Source: Onthophagus taurus (lineage: Eukaryota; Arthropoda; Insecta; Coleoptera; Scarabaeidae). From it: 64,000 bases of DNA. Below, piece by piece: positions 42,445-54,189 of this stretch. The stretch spans positions 27,595,001-27,659,000 of the forward strand of contig NC_091972.1 of NCBI RefSeq assembly GCF_036711975.1, written 5' to 3'. Each line of letters opens with the position of its first letter. Within the stretch, counting starts at the first letter, position 1. The position numbers were made by a program, and so were the translations under genes. Under the pieces are notes generated by a model. That model did no database searches. It worked only from the letters and a program-made list of their open reading frames with translations, and was not told the origin of the DNA.

Positions 42445-45172
42445 TCAGACGAGAAACAGCCTTGGCCGTTTGTGGCGAAGGTGTTCAACGTCGTAATCCG
42501 TTAATCCCGCTAGGAGGGGATTGGGGTGGTTTTCGAGCCGCGTAAACTCGGTACTGGCCTTGTCACGAATGAACTCCTCGATGGTCAGCATCTGGGAATC
42601 ATTGTGCAGTGTCGCATTACTGACAAACCAAGGTGCATCAAATGCCATCCTTAGGACCTTGTTCTGAACAACTTGGAGTTTTTGCACGTGCGAGTGCGCG
42701 GCGTAACCCCAGACGGAAGAGGCGTAAGTCATCGTAGGTCTGATAACCGCTTTGTAGAGTCGAATCTTCCGTAGAGGATCCAACTTACTTCGGCGATTTA
42801 TCAGAGCGTACAGATTGACCAGAGCTGCCTTCGCCCGGTTCGCCATCGACTCGATGTGACTTTTCCAAGTTAGTTTAGAGTCCAGAATGACACCCAAATA
42901 CTTGGCTTCAGAACGCCAGGGGAGCTCGTCCCCTTGCAGTACCATCGCATCGGGGGGTCTCTTTCTACGCCGAGTAAAAATTATTGCGGTACTTTTATCA
43001 GCGTTGATTTTGACCCGCCACTTTGCGAAGTAGGTAGTCTAGCAGTTCGTCCGATGCTGCCTGCAGTCTACGAGCGGCGACCTCGGGGGACCAAGATCTG
43101 CTGTAGATGCACACATCGTCGGCGTACATCGCTAACTGAGTGCCCTCAGAACGGGGTAGGTCGCTCACAAAGATACAAAAGAGTATCGGTGAAAGCAACG
43201 ACCCCTGAGGGACGCCTGCAGTTAGGATTCGCTCTCTCGAACGCGTACCTTTCAATTTGATGCGCGCCTTTCTACCGTCAAGGTAGGACGCGATCAATTG
43301 AACTAACGCCAGGGGCACGCCCGCTTCTAGCATTTTGAACAAAAGTCCTTCATGCCATACTTTGTCGAACGCTTTGGCAACGTCGAAAAACACAGCACAA
43401 GTGCTTTGATTTCGATTGAAGCCATCGGTTATGTGTTCGACAAGTCGCAGTACCTGGTGTACGGTCGAATGTTTGGGTCGGAAACCAAACTGTTCGTCCT
43501 GAATGAGGTTAAGATCTTGAACGGATCTTTGTAGCCTCGTCTGGACAACCCTCTCACATACCTTGCCGAGACAAGAAAGCAAACTGATGGGCCTATAATT
43601 TTGCGGGAACGTTGGATTCGCACTGGGTTTCGGTAACACGACCACGTCCGCGCTTTTCCACTTGGTGGGAAAATGGCGCAGCCGGAGCGTCGCGTTGATG
43701 ATCCCCGTTAGCGAAACGACCGCTTTTAAAGGTAGAGCCTTTAAAGCGGCGTTTCCTATTCCGTCCGGTCCCGATGCCTTGTTCGACTTACATCTCGCGA
43801 TTGCCTCTTTCACTTCGGTTGGGGAAGCGTGCTCGATGTGCCGATCATCTTCTACAGCCAGACGCCTGCTCACCACGCGCTCGACTCGATCGATGAAATC
43901 TTCATCTTCGTCATCGTCGCATAGCGGGCTGCACTGGTTTTCGAAGTTATCGGCATGAGCCTCCGCTTTCTCTTCGAGAGTGAAAGCCATTCCGGTTTCA
44001 CCGTGAATGGGCGGCATGCGTGACGTGTTCCCCTTCAGCACCTTGACCATCTTCCAACAGGAGTGATCGCCTTCGGTGTTCAGGGCGTCGAGTTTGGCGT
44101 CGAAAGACGCGTATCGGAACTCCGCGAGTTCCCTTCTCACTTCATCGCGCAGACGGTTATAGCGTCTTTTGAGATCGGGATCCCAATTTCGCTGATAAGT
44201 CCGTCTGACGCGATCACGCTCCCGCATAAGTTCCCTGATGCGCGCTGGTAGCGCCCATCGACGGTCCTTTACGGGAATCGTGTTGGTCGCGTATCGAAGA
44301 GAATCCTCGATAGCGACCGTGAGTCGTTCAACAGCCTCATCCAGTTCCTGAGCGTTGTGGATCGGTCGTATTTGTCCCATATTGTGGTGCATGTGGTCGG
44401 TAAAAGCCGGCCACGATACAGTGGAACGTTCAACCGGGACGCGAACGTCCGGGACGTCTCCTAGCTGCAACAGCACAGGGAGATGATCGGAACTAAGTTC
44501 GTTGAGCGTGGTAACTCTATGAACTAGTCTGACATCTTTCATTACAACCACGTCCAAAACGTCAGATCGTTGCCTTTCGTTCGACGGGTAATACGTGTGG
44601 TCGGCGGGGGCATCGGTGACAATGCCCGTCTCGTCGGTAAAACTCCGCAGTATTTTACCGTTCGCGTTTGCGATCCGACTGTTCCACGATGGGTGCTTGG
44701 CGTTTAGGTCGCCGGCGATAACCACGCCTTTGTCCGTATCCAAGACACCCGTTAGATCGTCTTCCAACAACCGCCGATTCGGCGGATTGTAGGCGGCGAC
44801 CAAGCGGACGCACCCCGATAGTGTTCGTACCACAATCGTAGTAGCTTCGAGATGTTGAAGAGGGGGAGTCAGATCCTCGTAATGATCCAAACTGGTCCTT
44901 ACGAAGATGGCTGTCCCGCCGCCTCTTGCTCCAACTCTATCGTTTCGATAGAAGCGATAATTGGGCAGCCGCGGCCTGTCGCCCGCTCGCAGATGAGTTT
45001 CGCAGATGAGTATCGCGTCAAGGTCGTACCTTTCGACGAACTCGCGAAGCTCATTCTGTTTACAGACAAGGCCGTTGGCATTCCAATAAGCCAACTCAAG
45101 CGAATGAGGTACTCTCGGTCTTCGATGAGTCATCATAAGAGTTTCATCATCTCGGACATGATTTGGAGGCAC
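42445..45172 (-). pseudogene. LINE ORF2: endonuclease and reverse transcriptase, one frameshift
   Basis: The first 724 codons (45172-42998) carry an APE-type endonuclease at about residues 25-245 (LAYWNANGL, ICETHL, VIAGDLNAKHPSWNS, SSDHLPVLL). RT follows at about 455-720 (RPISLLSCLGKVCERV, DVAKAFDKVWHEGLL, GVPQGSLLSPILF, catalytic MYADDVCIY near 684). A one-base shift near 43020 separates the C-terminal part, which is open again as 167 codons (42945-42445) with KYLGVILDSKLTWKSHI and MTYASSVWGYAAHSHV. No RNase H domain is seen, in agreement with Jockey. ORF2 overlaps the end of ORF1 by 40 bp. Confidence 0.92.
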
Positions 45173-46956
45173 AACTTAACTCGTGCGTCCCTATCGGATT
45201 TGTCGATCCGAATGACCTCGCTCATCATCGCCAGTATGTTGACGAGGGGGTCGGTTGGGGGTTCAACCGCCGCCTGTTCCGCAACATTGACCGGTGATGG
45301 TGTTTCAGCCACCGCGATCGACCCGCTTTTACGAAGCCTCCTATTGCGACGCCTCCTCTGCGACCTCGACAGCTTCGGAGGGTCGTCGGTCGCCTTTTGC
45401 TTCGGCTCGTTGAGCTTAGCTTTGGGCGCCGCGACCTCTTTCCGAACTACCTTGGTAGCTGGAGCGTTCGCTTTGGGGGCGACGTTAGCGTTGCCTTTGG
45501 GCTTTTTCGTCTGACTACTAACCGCTTTCACGGGTTTCGCCGCGACTACTGGAGCCTTTTTATCCCCCCTTTGCGCCTGAGTAGGTGCTTTCGGGAGAAC
45601 GGTCGCTTTGACCTTTGGGGCTGCCGCCGGCGCCCTCGTTTCCGCCGCCTTCGGGTGTTTTGGGCACCCTTTGTAGTTGGCGGTATGAGGGCCACCGCAA
45701 AGGACGCACTTGGCGGGCGCATCCTTTGCTTTGGAGCAGGAAGCCGTCGAGTGATCACCGGCGCACTTAACGCAACGAGGTGCACCATTGCACATTCGTT
45801 GGGAGTGGCCGTAACGCTGACAGCGATGACACTGACCAACTTCCGTCTTCTTTTTAGCGCTCTCGACGGTAATGGTTAATCCCTTTACCGTCTTGAGGTC
45901 GAAAATCCTCTTGGCGTCCGCGGTCTTTTTCAAGACGCATAGAACCAGGGGAATTGGCCTCCGTTCAGAGCCCTGGCGCAACCGCTTCACGGTTTCAGGC
46001 CAGAATCCCTGTTTTCTCAGGTCGGCAGCAATGCTGTCCTCCCCAATACTGGTAGGGACGCCTCTAAAGACAACCTTTAACGGCTTATCATCGGGGAGGG
46101 CAAATGTATGGTACTGGTGTTTACCAGCCATCAACATTTCCACCAGAGCGCGGTAGGCTTCCACGGTGGGGAGCTCTATCTTGATTCCTTGCGGAACCGC
46201 TCTGGCTTTCGAAAAGGCGATCCTAAGTCTCGCCATCTCCGCCGAAATCGAATCCCAGTTCTCCTTAGCGTGAAGGATTACCGGGGGGATCCGCTTGGAA
46301 ACTGGTTCCATGCGGGGACGCACCGCCTCCGAAGATTCTTCCTCCAAGTCGCTGCTCGCCTTCCTTTTCCCTGCGGATTTGGATGGGTCGACTGCTACAT
46401 CGACGTCCATTTCACCCGTTGGGACGGAAGTCAGCGCCTCAGCGAAGGACCTCGGTAGGGTGGTGGTCGCCGCCTCCACGAGGGAGGCGTTGCGGCCTGC
46501 CGCGCTGGTCGTCGCCTCCACGGGGGAGACCGTACGGCCTGACGATTTGGTTGCCGCCTTCAACGAGGAAGGCAGTCGGCCTGACGTAGTGGCTGTCGTC
46601 TCCATGGGGGAAGCGGAACTTACCGGGCGGGCTTTTTTTCACGTTCGGGAAGGCAGACGGCCTGACTTTTTGGCTGCCACCTCCGCTAGGGAGGCGGAAC
46701 TAACCGAACGTGGCGTTTTGGTCGCCGCCTTCAACGAGGAAGGCAGACGGCCTGATTTTTTGGCTGCCGCCTCCGCGAGGGAGGCGGAACTGACCGGACG
46801 TGGCAGTTTTGTCGCCGCCTTCAACGTGGAAGGCGGGCGGCATGACGTTTTGGCTGCCGCCTCCGCGAGGGAGGCGGAACTGACCAAGCGTGAAGATTTG
46901 GTCGCCGCCTTCAACGGGGAAGGCGGACGACTTGACGATTCGGTTGCCACCTCCAT
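45133..46956 (-). pseudogene. LINE ORF1: Gag-like protein with three zinc knuckles and N-terminal repeats
   Basis: The main open frame (46605-45133, 490 codons) has three CCHC-type knuckles at about residues 258-318 (CHRCQRYGHSQRMC, CVKCAGDHSTASC, CVLCGGPHTANYKGC) followed by a Lys/Ala/Pro-rich tail. This arrangement is typical of Jockey-clade ORF1, an RNA-binding chaperone. Upstream, tandem DNA repeats encode KAATK..R / SSASLAEAAAK units. These are in frame with each other (46956-46639), but a T-run near 46628-46635 breaks the join to the main frame. The original start was probably MEVATESSSRPP at 46956. Confidence 0.8.
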
Positions 46957-47025
46957 GGGGGAGGCGGAACTTACCGAGCGTGAGGTTTCGTCGCCGCCTC
47001 CAGCGGGGAAGGCGGACGGCTGGAA
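46450..47025. repeat. Tandem repeats in LINE ORF1 5' region
   Basis: Alternating units of about 42 and 48 bp, built on CGCCTCC..GAGGGAGGCGGAACT and CGCCTTCAACG..GAAGGC words, repeat about ten times. Each pair encodes one 28-30 residue Ala/Ser/Lys repeat. The plus-strand frames here are shadows. Confidence 0.85.
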
Positions 47026-47090
47026 TGAACAGGAACCAACTTCCCGTTCTTGTCAACAATGTGTGTGTCGACCAAGCTTGCTAGCAAGCT

Positions 47091-47549
47091 AAAGTCTTCA
47101 CACGAGACGGATGTGCCTTTTCCAAATTTAAAAGGCATTTCTGCCGATTAAAAATGAGGCAACAACTCACTTTCCCTTGCAGGAACAAACCCTAAAAAGG
47201 GCGCTCTTAGTTTCGAAAGAAACTTACCTACTCCGGATTACGCTTTGACGAGGTCACCCAAGTAGAATATGAACCTTCCTCCTTCCTTCGCTTTCGCAGC
47301 AGGTCGGACGAATTCTTCAACTTCTCTCCAGGCGATGTTGCACTCCTCAAGGCACTACACGGACTACTGACAGGAATTATTCCTGGAGTTATTGTTCTCA
47401 GAGCGAAATACAGGTTTTTCAAACACTTTATAAACGGTAAAGACAGGCCATTTTTATAACACTGTATACTTACTGCAGTGTACTACGCTGTGTACTGTCG
47501 AAAATCTTGTCACCGATAAGTTTTATTAACTAATCAACGAACAACAACA
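47091..47549 (+). promoter_or_regulatory. H2B upstream region
   Basis: This holds the 5' UTR and promoter of H2B. TATA-like words lie at 47428-47434 (TTTATAAA) and 47453-47459 (TTTATAA). The proximal part should also have served the divergent H3 gene before the LINE inserted. The left part (47091-47390) may be the 5' UTR of the LINE; the limit is not clear. Confidence 0.5.
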
Positions 47550-47921
47550 ATGCCACCGAAAACTAGTGGGAAAGCAGCCAAAAAGGCGGGTAAAGCGCAG
47601 AAAAATATATCGAAAACCGATAAGAAGAAGAAACGCAAGAGGAAGGAAAGCTACGCTATTTATATTTACAAGGTATTGAAACAAGTTCATCCTGATACCG
47701 GTATTTCGAGCAAAGCTATGAGTATAATGAACAGTTTTGTGAACGATATCTTCGAGAGGATAGCCGCTGAAGCATCCCGTTTGGCTCATTACAACAAAAG
47801 ATCAACGATCACCAGTCGAGAAATCCAGACTGCCGTCAGACTTCTGTTACCTGGAGAATTGGCGAAGCACGCTGTAAGCGAAGGCACCAAGGCTGTTACT
47901 AAGTACACAAGTTCCAAATAA
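47550..47921 (+). CDS. H2B: Histone H2B
   Basis: 123 codons, full length. The basic tail ([20 protein letters not shown]) is followed by the histone fold ([40 protein letters not shown]) and the C-terminal helix with the ubiquitinated lysine region (AVTKYTSSK). It pairs with H2A in the nucleosome. The frame is intact. Its start follows CAACAACAACA, a good insect context. It lies divergent to H3, with the LINE in between. The stem-loop and a downstream purine-rich element follow the stop. Confidence 0.98.
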   Translation: MPPKTSGKAAKKAGKAQKNISKTDKKKKRKRKESYAIYIYKVLKQVHPDTGISSKAMSIMNSFVNDIFERIAAEASRLAHYNKRSTITSREIQTAVRLLLPGELAKHAVSEGTKAVTKYTSSK

Positions 47922-47962
47922 ATGGCGAAATAAACATCCCCCCTCCCTACCAAACAACGACC

Positions 47963-47978
47963 GGTTCTTTTCAGAACC
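47963..47978 (+). terminator. Histone 3' stem-loop of H2B
   Basis: GGTTCTTTTCAGAACC lies 41 bp after the H2B stop, followed by AAAAATTAG and GAATAAAGAA, which fits the histone downstream element. The piggyBac element begins about 55 bp further on. Confidence 0.95.
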
Positions 47979-48353
47979 AAAAATTAGTATCTGAATAAAG
48001 AATATTATCGCAATTTACAATATTTTTAAGTTAACCCGGCGACAGTGTGGTGGGTTTTTTGCATACAACCTTTGTGGTGGGGTATGACATACACTAAAAT
48101 AAATTGACAGAATAAATAAAAATTCTGGTTTTTGTGTATATTTTAAGTAACTTTTATTCACTGTAGTATATCTTGATAAGGATATATATTTTCAGTTCAT
48201 AGTGACTAGATGTCAAAAAATAACGCAGTAAATCATTGACTATTAATTTTTGTAACTAAAAGAAACTTATTGTTAGCTAAAGAAATATTGATAAGTAGTT
48301 AAAAAGAAAGATGAAATATTGGAAAATAGAAAGCAGAAACTGATTTCCTTTAT

Positions 48354-49275
48354 TCATGCCCGAGCAGTCATACAGTCATCACACGATACCACAGAATGTT
48401 CTAAACAAACAGCTTTTTTACACTTTGCACATCTATAAAATGTTTTTCTGTCACTTTTCCTAGGATAAAATTCGCATCTTCTAGATAGTTTATGTCGTTT
48501 CCCCGGTGGTTCATAAACGTTCATTTCGTCTACTGGCCTGGGGAGTAGCAATTCACGTGGGAGCCTTTTATGCAGAGCTCTGATTGCTTTGTGCTCCGTC
48601 AACAGTTGTATGGCCAATGTTTTCCATCTTTTACTATTGCGAGGTACATCGTAGCTCGCCGACAGCTCATCAACGACATCTACGCCACCTTTTGTAGCAT
48701 TATAAAACGAAACTACTTCCGGTTTTCTTTTATCCCCAGTAGTTTCATCAATATCTGGAGTATGGTGTAAAGTAGACATAAGAAGTACAACTTTACCTTT
48801 TTGGAAACTAAAGTGATACCTTTTTGAAAATCAAATTTGCTGGAATGGTCTGGTCTGTTTTTCACTACTTGAAAATGAAGCTCTCGGGTATTTGCCGTTT
48901 GTTCTTCCTAACCGTCCCGACGGGTGTAATTCTGTGTTGTCTCAGCAGTGTTAGCATCAGATCATAATTGCTGAAACAATTATCAAACGTTACATTTCGT
49001 TTTGTGCCGGAAATTGGAGCTATAAGTCTAAGAACCACATCGTTTGGCTTATTGCTCAACTTGAATGGACCATCAGGTTGCAGTCCCACGTACAATTCTA
49101 AGTTGGGAACAAAGTATGATTTTGCATCTACAAGTGTAAATATTTTCAAACCATAACGTGCTGGCTTTTTGGGCATGTATTGACGAAAAGCACAGCGACC
49201 CCTGAATGCTTCTAACTTTTCGTCAATGGTGAGATATTCGCTTGGAGTAAACGAATCCTGGCATTTCCCTACCAA
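48354..49275 (-). pseudogene. piggyBac transposase, C-terminal two thirds, broken
   Basis: Frames 49275-48865 and 48779-48354 are one gene with a shift near 48880. The first has YLTIDEKLEAFRGRCAFRQY (first catalytic Asp), KIFTLVDAKSYF, SNKPNDVVLRL and FDNCFSNYDL (second Asp region). The second has SFYNATKGGVDVVDEL (third Asp region), RWKTLAIQLL and a Cys-rich tail (CEFYPRKSDRKTFYRCAKCK, CLEHSVVSC), the zinc-binding domain that recognises the ends. Catalytic residues look preserved but the gene is interrupted on its 5' side by a LINE piece at 49272. Confidence 0.9.
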
Positions 49276-49764
49276 GTGGAAATGCGCGGACGTCGTCGTG
49301 TTACCGAAACCCGGGGCGAACCTAACGTTCCCGCAAAGCTACAGGCCCATCAGTTTGCTTTCTTGTCTCGACAAGGTATGCGAGAGGATCGTCCAGACGA
49401 GGCTACAAAGATCAATTCAAGATCTTAAGCTCGTTCAGGACGAACAGTTTGGTTCCTGACCCAAACATTCCACCGTACACCAGGTATTGCGACTTGTCGA
49501 ATACATAACCGAAGGCTTCAATCGAAAGCAAAGCACTTGTGCGGCGCTTTTCGATGTTGCCCAGGCGTTCGACAAAGTATGGCATGAAGGACTTTTGTTC
49601 AAAATGCTAGAAGCGGGCGTGCCCCTGGCGTTGGTTCAATTGATTGCGTCCTATCTTGGCGGTGGGAAGGCGCGCATCAAATTGAACGGTACGCGTTCGA
49701 CAGAGCGAATCCTAACTGCTGGCGTCCCTCAGGGGTCGTTGCTTTCACCGATCCTTCTTAAGTA
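49272..49764 (+). pseudogene. LINE RT fragment inside piggyBac
   Basis: The plus strand encodes the RT core of the same family as 42278-47090: CADVVVLPKPGANLTFPQSY, RPISLLSCLDKVCERI, then after a stop DVAQAFDKVWHEGLL and GVPQGSLLSPILL. The YADD block and everything after are missing. The 5' junction falls in a short word shared with the piggyBac gene (TTTCCCTACCAAGTGGAAATG). Confidence 0.9.
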
Positions 49765-49766
49765 AT

Positions 49767-50521
49767 CCTTCTTCTATTGACAGTTCTTCCCTCTTTTCGA
49801 AAAAAGAATGTAAATCAGTTGGAATCTCTTTCTTTTCTGGCCAATGTTGGTAAACAAATCTAGATATTTTCTCAAATGTAGCATCCTTACTAGTGTCATC
49901 TTTTAATTTCCGCTTTTTCACAGCAAGATGTCGTAGTCTTAATCGTAATAGACGACCTCGTTTTGGCCCACCTATATTTTCTATTTCAGAAGGTTCGTCA
50001 TTATTAGTAGGTAGACGTGATAAAACATCTGTGGGTGCGTTGTCTTTTCCTTTCTGGTAAATGATTGAGTAATCGTAACTGTTCAAAATAATCGCCCATC
50101 GTAAAAGTCGGTTACTCGCTATTTTCGGTGTTTGACGATTTTCACCAAAAATCCTTTCAAGCGGTCTATGATCAGTGAATATTGAAAACTTACGACCATA
50201 GATATACTGGTGAAATGTTGTGACGGCGAAAATAATCGCCAATGCCTCTTTGTCTATCGTAGCATATCTTTTTTCAACATCTGTAAATTTTCTTAACGCA
50301 TATGCAATTGGACGTAATTTTCTATCAGGGCAATTCATGAAAAAGAACCGCACCTGCTCCTCTGTCACTCGCATCGCTCGTGATTATTATTCGCCATTGA
50401 GGGTTATAATGAATAAGAGTATCGGATGAAGACAGAACTAATTTTAAATCTTCAAAAACTTTTTTGTTCTCTTTAGACCAAATCCAATGTTGTCCTTTTT
50501 TTAAAAGTTCAATTGGTGTTT
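49767..50521 (-). pseudogene. Gypsy RT-RNase H fragment inside piggyBac
   Basis: The minus strand encodes the thumb and RNase H region: PIELLKKGQHWIWSKENKKV, IIITSDASDRGAGAVLF, then after a shift LRPIAYALRKFTDVEKRYAT, IFTDHRPLERIFGE and KGKDNAPTDVLSRLP. The sequence stops before any integrase. The type differs from both the errantivirus-like pol (22653) and the CsRn1-like pol (28880), so it is a third Gypsy family. Confidence 0.85.
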
Positions 50522-50829
50522 AGCATTCTTGGTTGTACTTTTTATGCCTGGTAGGTGTGTGATTATATTCTCTGTACGCGTGCGAACATTCTTGGGAAAA
50601 TCTTGTGAAGCCCATGTTGTACCATCCTTGCCTAAATATTTTCGACAGATTTTTGGTATTTCACTTTCAGTTACTTCTTCGCATCCTCCTCACCATCAGA
50701 GTTATGATTACTGTCACATACAAAATCAGATTCGTCTTCACTTTCGGAGCCAATGGGATTTTCGGCTTCTTCAACCTCTTCCCAGAGAGCTAATAATCGT
50801 GCCTATTCTTGTTCATAATGGCCTGCCAT
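50522..50829 (-). pseudogene. piggyBac transposase, N-terminal part
   Basis: An ATG at 50829 starts MAGHYEQE followed by a stop. The next codons give ARLLALWEEVEEAENPIG, SESEDESDFVCDSNHNSDGE and, in another frame, KDGTTWASQDFPKNVRTR and NIITHLPGIKSTTKNA. This is the acidic N-terminus plus the first conserved block of piggyBac transposases. The Gypsy fragment begins right after it. Confidence 0.85.
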
Positions 50830-50839
50830 AAAACTGAAG

Positions 50840-52520
50840 GCGAAAACAAATTACTTGTGAAATGTTATATCGACATTTGTATTCAGAGTCTGTATAGATT
50901 TTAGCAGAAAAATGTTAACCGTGTCGAAGCTGCAGTCAGTCATTTTCCACTTCTGTTTATGCAAATTTGTCAAATACTGTAGTGTTTTGATTGATTACAT
51001 ATTATATATTGCGGTTTCTTTAGCTATGAGACTCTTGTTAAACTCAGGGTTTCGGGCAAGTTCAAGTTCAAAAAAAAAATAATAAGGTTCGACAAAAAAT
51101 TCTTTTAATTAAACAAACAAAATTAACACGTTTTATGGATAAAGAAAATAAAATTGTTTTTCTAAATTTACTTTATCAACAATGCCTATTGACTAGAGGT
51201 AACTTTTAAATAAAATAGAAAACTGCGATAATCGACTGAAACATCGATCTGAGAGAGAACACGTTTATTCTTTCGAGAGAGAGAGAGAGAGAGCAGGATA
51301 AAAACTCGTTATATCCGTTCTTAGAAATAACAAATGGCTGACGCCTTAAATCGAAATCAAACTCGTTGGAAAAATAGTGTTAAATAAAAGAAAGTTATAC
51401 AAGACAAACTGAAAAATCTTTACCCACAAGTAAATATTGATAAAATTATAAGGAAACTCTTGTGAGGTGTCTTTTGAGTTTGATTCGTTGATTTTCCTTT
51501 TGTAGGTTATGTTAAATAAGAAAAATAAATTATCATCCAACTCACTGCGAAAAAGAAAGGATTGGAATTCAATGTGGTATCAGGATAATGGATTGTTTCT
51601 TGGTTTCGGAGCACGAACTAGTTTTCTGGATTGGTTACAGGATTCCTCGTAGTTTCCGGTCTCTCTTACGGATTATACGGGATTGTCTACAGGATTCTTC
51701 TGATGGAAAATTGGACTGCTGTTCTTCGGATTTCGGATGATCTCGAAGACGTTTCAGGAGTTCTCGGAATAAGTTGTAGGTTGATTCTTTTTTTATATCG
51801 TTGGTTAAATTGGCTTTATAAAATTATTTTAATTTTAAAGGTTATCTCTCTCGGAGATTAAAAATTTTTTTTTTTCTGACGACGTGGATTCGACGCTGGT
51901 CAGACGACGACTCTCTCGCTGCCTGTTCGCGATTTCTTTATATACCCCGGCACTCCAACTGTTTCTTCCTCGTTTCTGATTGGTTCTTAGGTTCGCGCCT
52001 TTTTCAAAATTCAAAATTCTTGCATCGAAACTAGCGTCATCTCTCGTATTTTTTCGGAACTAACCTTCAAAATTAAATTTTTTTCCGTTGATTTCTCCCT
52101 TATTCCTTTATTAATCGTAATAAAACTTCATATTCAACGTTGTCTTTTCTTGTTTTCAGACATACATTGGAGTACACGCCAAATATCATCAATGAGCAAA
52201 GTTAGAAAAATTCAATTTTAAATCAAGGATTTCCTCCTCAAAAAAACGTTAAAACATCAAAGGATGGATGAAAAATGTGCTTTAGGAGCTGGACTATATT
52301 AATTGATACTTTTGGAAGCAAACTAAACGGTTTTAGATAAGATTTCCACCAACAAAAAATCTCTCTGTCAAAATTTCTAGGTTATGTTCTCTCGGTGAAC
52401 TAAACGATGGTTAATTTTATCACAATACATAAGTAAAAGAAAATAAATAAACATCACAATATATATTGATAAACACTTACCTGTGCGGTGGGGTATCGAG
52501 TAAGATATTGCCTACTACAG
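50840..52520. other. piggyBac 5' non-coding interior
   Basis: No gene is seen. There is a (GA)n microsatellite at about 51276-51294, a region with repeated GGATT words (51560-51760), and a promoter-like CTTTATATACCCCGG at about 51938-51952. The last could belong to a solo LTR whose ends I cannot place. Confidence 0.35.
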
Positions 52521-52685
52521 ATGCTTTAAGCTATTAAAGGAAGGTATTGAGTTCCCTGGTGGAACATTTACACATCGAATTGAATGGCGCGCATTTTAAG
52601 ACGTCTGGGGTATATGATAGCCCAACACACTGTCGCCGGGTTAATAGTAGGTAATATAAGTGCGATCCATGTAAGTTGTCAAGAT

Positions 52686-53104
52686 CCTTCCTACGATGAC
52701 TCTTCCGTCTGGGGTTACGCCGCGCACTCGCACGTGCAAAAACTCCAACTTGTTTAGAACAAGGTCCTAAGGGTGGCATTTGATGCACCTTGGTTTGTCA
52801 GTAATGTGACACTGCACAATGATTCCCAGATGGCGACCATCGAGGAATTCATTCGTGACAAGGCCAGTACCGAGTTTACGCGGCTCGAAAACCACCCCAA
52901 TCCCCTCCTAGCGGGATTAACGGATTACAACGTTGAACACCTTCGCCCTAAACGGCCAAGGCTGCTTCTCGTCTGACGATCCAGGAATCCGACTGTCCTT
53001 CCCAATTCCACTTTCGATATCACTAAATTAGTGAATACAAAGTAACATATGTATGTATTTTCCGTTAGTTTTAGGTCCGATGAAAAGGGCCACGTTCACC
53101 GTTC
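52686..53104 (+). pseudogene. LINE 3' end (ORF2 C-terminus and 3' UTR)
   Basis: This reads SSVWGYAAHSHVQKLQLV, a stop, then AFDAPWFVSNVTLHNDSQMA and ENHPNPLLAGLTDY. It matches the C-terminus of the LINE ORF2 at 42445-42945, then the 3' UTR ending CGTTCACCG at 53104. It is a 5'-truncated insertion in plus orientation, just outside the piggyBac right end. Confidence 0.9.
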
Positions 53105-53148
53105 AAGATCTTTGATTTGTTTGTTAATATCCTCCCAATAAAGGTTGA

Positions 53149-54183
53149 TAATATAAGTACGAAGGCTTTCACGGCTGGTGTTAATTAAACTAAAACTAGA
53201 ACTAACACTAGACCTACTAGTCTTTTGAAAAAATGCTTGACGAAATGCCATGTAGCAACCTTCTTCAGAAACAAGTTCGAAGCGAAACACTTCGAACTTG
53301 TTCTGAAGTGTTTTTCTTAAATTTAAGTTAAGAAAACAAAATTTTCAGTGGATGATCACTCTACTACGTACATAGATATGCTAAAATAGCCCACCCAAAA
53401 ATTCCAAAATGTCGAACTAATAACTTAGCAAAAATTCACCCATGCTTCTTCTCTTTACGAAGTCTGGTGATAAAGAGGAAGACCTCCCGCTAAAATTTTT
53501 CCCAAACCGGAATTAAAAAAAAGTTCATGAATGACATAATATAATAATATTCCCTAAATTATTTCCTAATAAATTTACTTTACAAAACTAAAGATTGAAG
53601 AAGAAAAAAATAACAATTAAACTTTAAAATTTGAATCAACACGAAAAATTAAACTAATTAATAAAAATAAGTAAATGTGGTAACGACGGTAATGTACAGA
53701 TGGGGATTGTTTCAGATTCCGTTGCTGTAACAAAAAAATAAATAGAAAATTACCCTAAATAAAAAAAAATAAACCAACAAGATTAGTCGCTTGCAGAACG
53801 GAATAATTGTTTAAAATTTCTGCCAATTTTTCCAGAAATCTTCAACCATTCTTCTTAAAAGGTACAATTAGAAAATGACCTGGAGTTAAAACATCGTAAT
53901 AGTAGACCCTACTAATCGGAAACGGCACACATTAAGAACCGCATAAAAGAAAGAGAATAAATTAAGAATAAAAATTAACCTAACATTAAACTAAAATTAG
54001 AACTAACACTAGAAACTTTCGGGTTTCGCCGTGCGTCTTTTAATAAAAGGTTTGACGTTTCGGATGCCATGTTGCAACCTTCTTCAGAAACTGGTTCGAA
54101 GTGACTTCACTTAGTTAGTTCTAGTTTTAGTTCTAATTTTAGTTTAATTCACACCGGCCGTGAAAGCCTTCGTACTTATATTA
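53149..54183. mobile_element. Penelope-like terminal structure PLE-C with inverted arms
   Basis: Arms at 53149-53212 and 54115-54183 are inverted copies (ATATAAGTACGAAGGCTTTC and complement). Each is followed inward by a hammerhead-like block: intact near the right arm and decayed near the left (53225-53275). The middle (53300-53980) is non-coding. Paired pLTR-like ends without a coding region suggest a non-autonomous or gutted Penelope-like element. Confidence 0.6.
54050..54091 (-). ncRNA. Hammerhead-ribozyme-like motif, PLE-C
   Basis: On the minus strand: stem I GTTT (54091-54088) pairs with AAAC (54053-54050). Core CTGAAGA follows, then stem II GGTTGC/GCATCC with one mismatch, GAA, the four-base palindrome ACGT as stem III, and C before stem I. 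This is the same plan as in PLE-A and PLE-B. The inverted counterpart at about 53235-53275 has lost the CCGAA block. Confidence 0.6.
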
Positions 54184-54189
54184 ACCTAA

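Larger units (their letters stand above)
42278..47090 (-). mobile_element. Jockey-like non-LTR retrotransposon (LINE), near full length
   Basis: It carries ORF1 with three zinc knuckles, ORF2 with endonuclease and RT, and a 3' UTR ending in three tandem GGTGAAC heptamers (42278-42298 on the plus strand) instead of poly(A). The right end lies near 47090; the exact 5' end is not marked by a clear duplication. Codon use is GC-rich compared with its surroundings. Only two one-base-type breaks are seen (near 46635 and 43020), so this is a young copy. It sits between divergent histone genes. Other pieces of the same family are at 9022, 49272 and 52686. Confidence 0.9.
48035..52640 (-). mobile_element. 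piggyBac element with TTAA duplications, interrupted
   Basis: TTAA at 48031-48034 and 52641-52644 flank ends that read CCCGGCGACAGTGTG on the left and the same on the minus strand at the right. The C-terminal transposase part (48354-49275) and the N-terminal part (about 50522-50829) are on the minus strand, separated by a LINE piece and a Gypsy piece. A donor-like ACAG|GTAAGT on the minus strand near 52480 suggests a 5' UTR intron. The interval 50840-52480 is otherwise non-coding, with a GA microsatellite (about 51276-51294). Confidence 0.9.

Noticed and set aside
45397-47092. Long plus-strand frames over the LINE ORF1
   Set aside because: Antisense shadows of GC-rich ORF1 and its tandem repeats; ORF1 on the minus strand has zinc knuckles.
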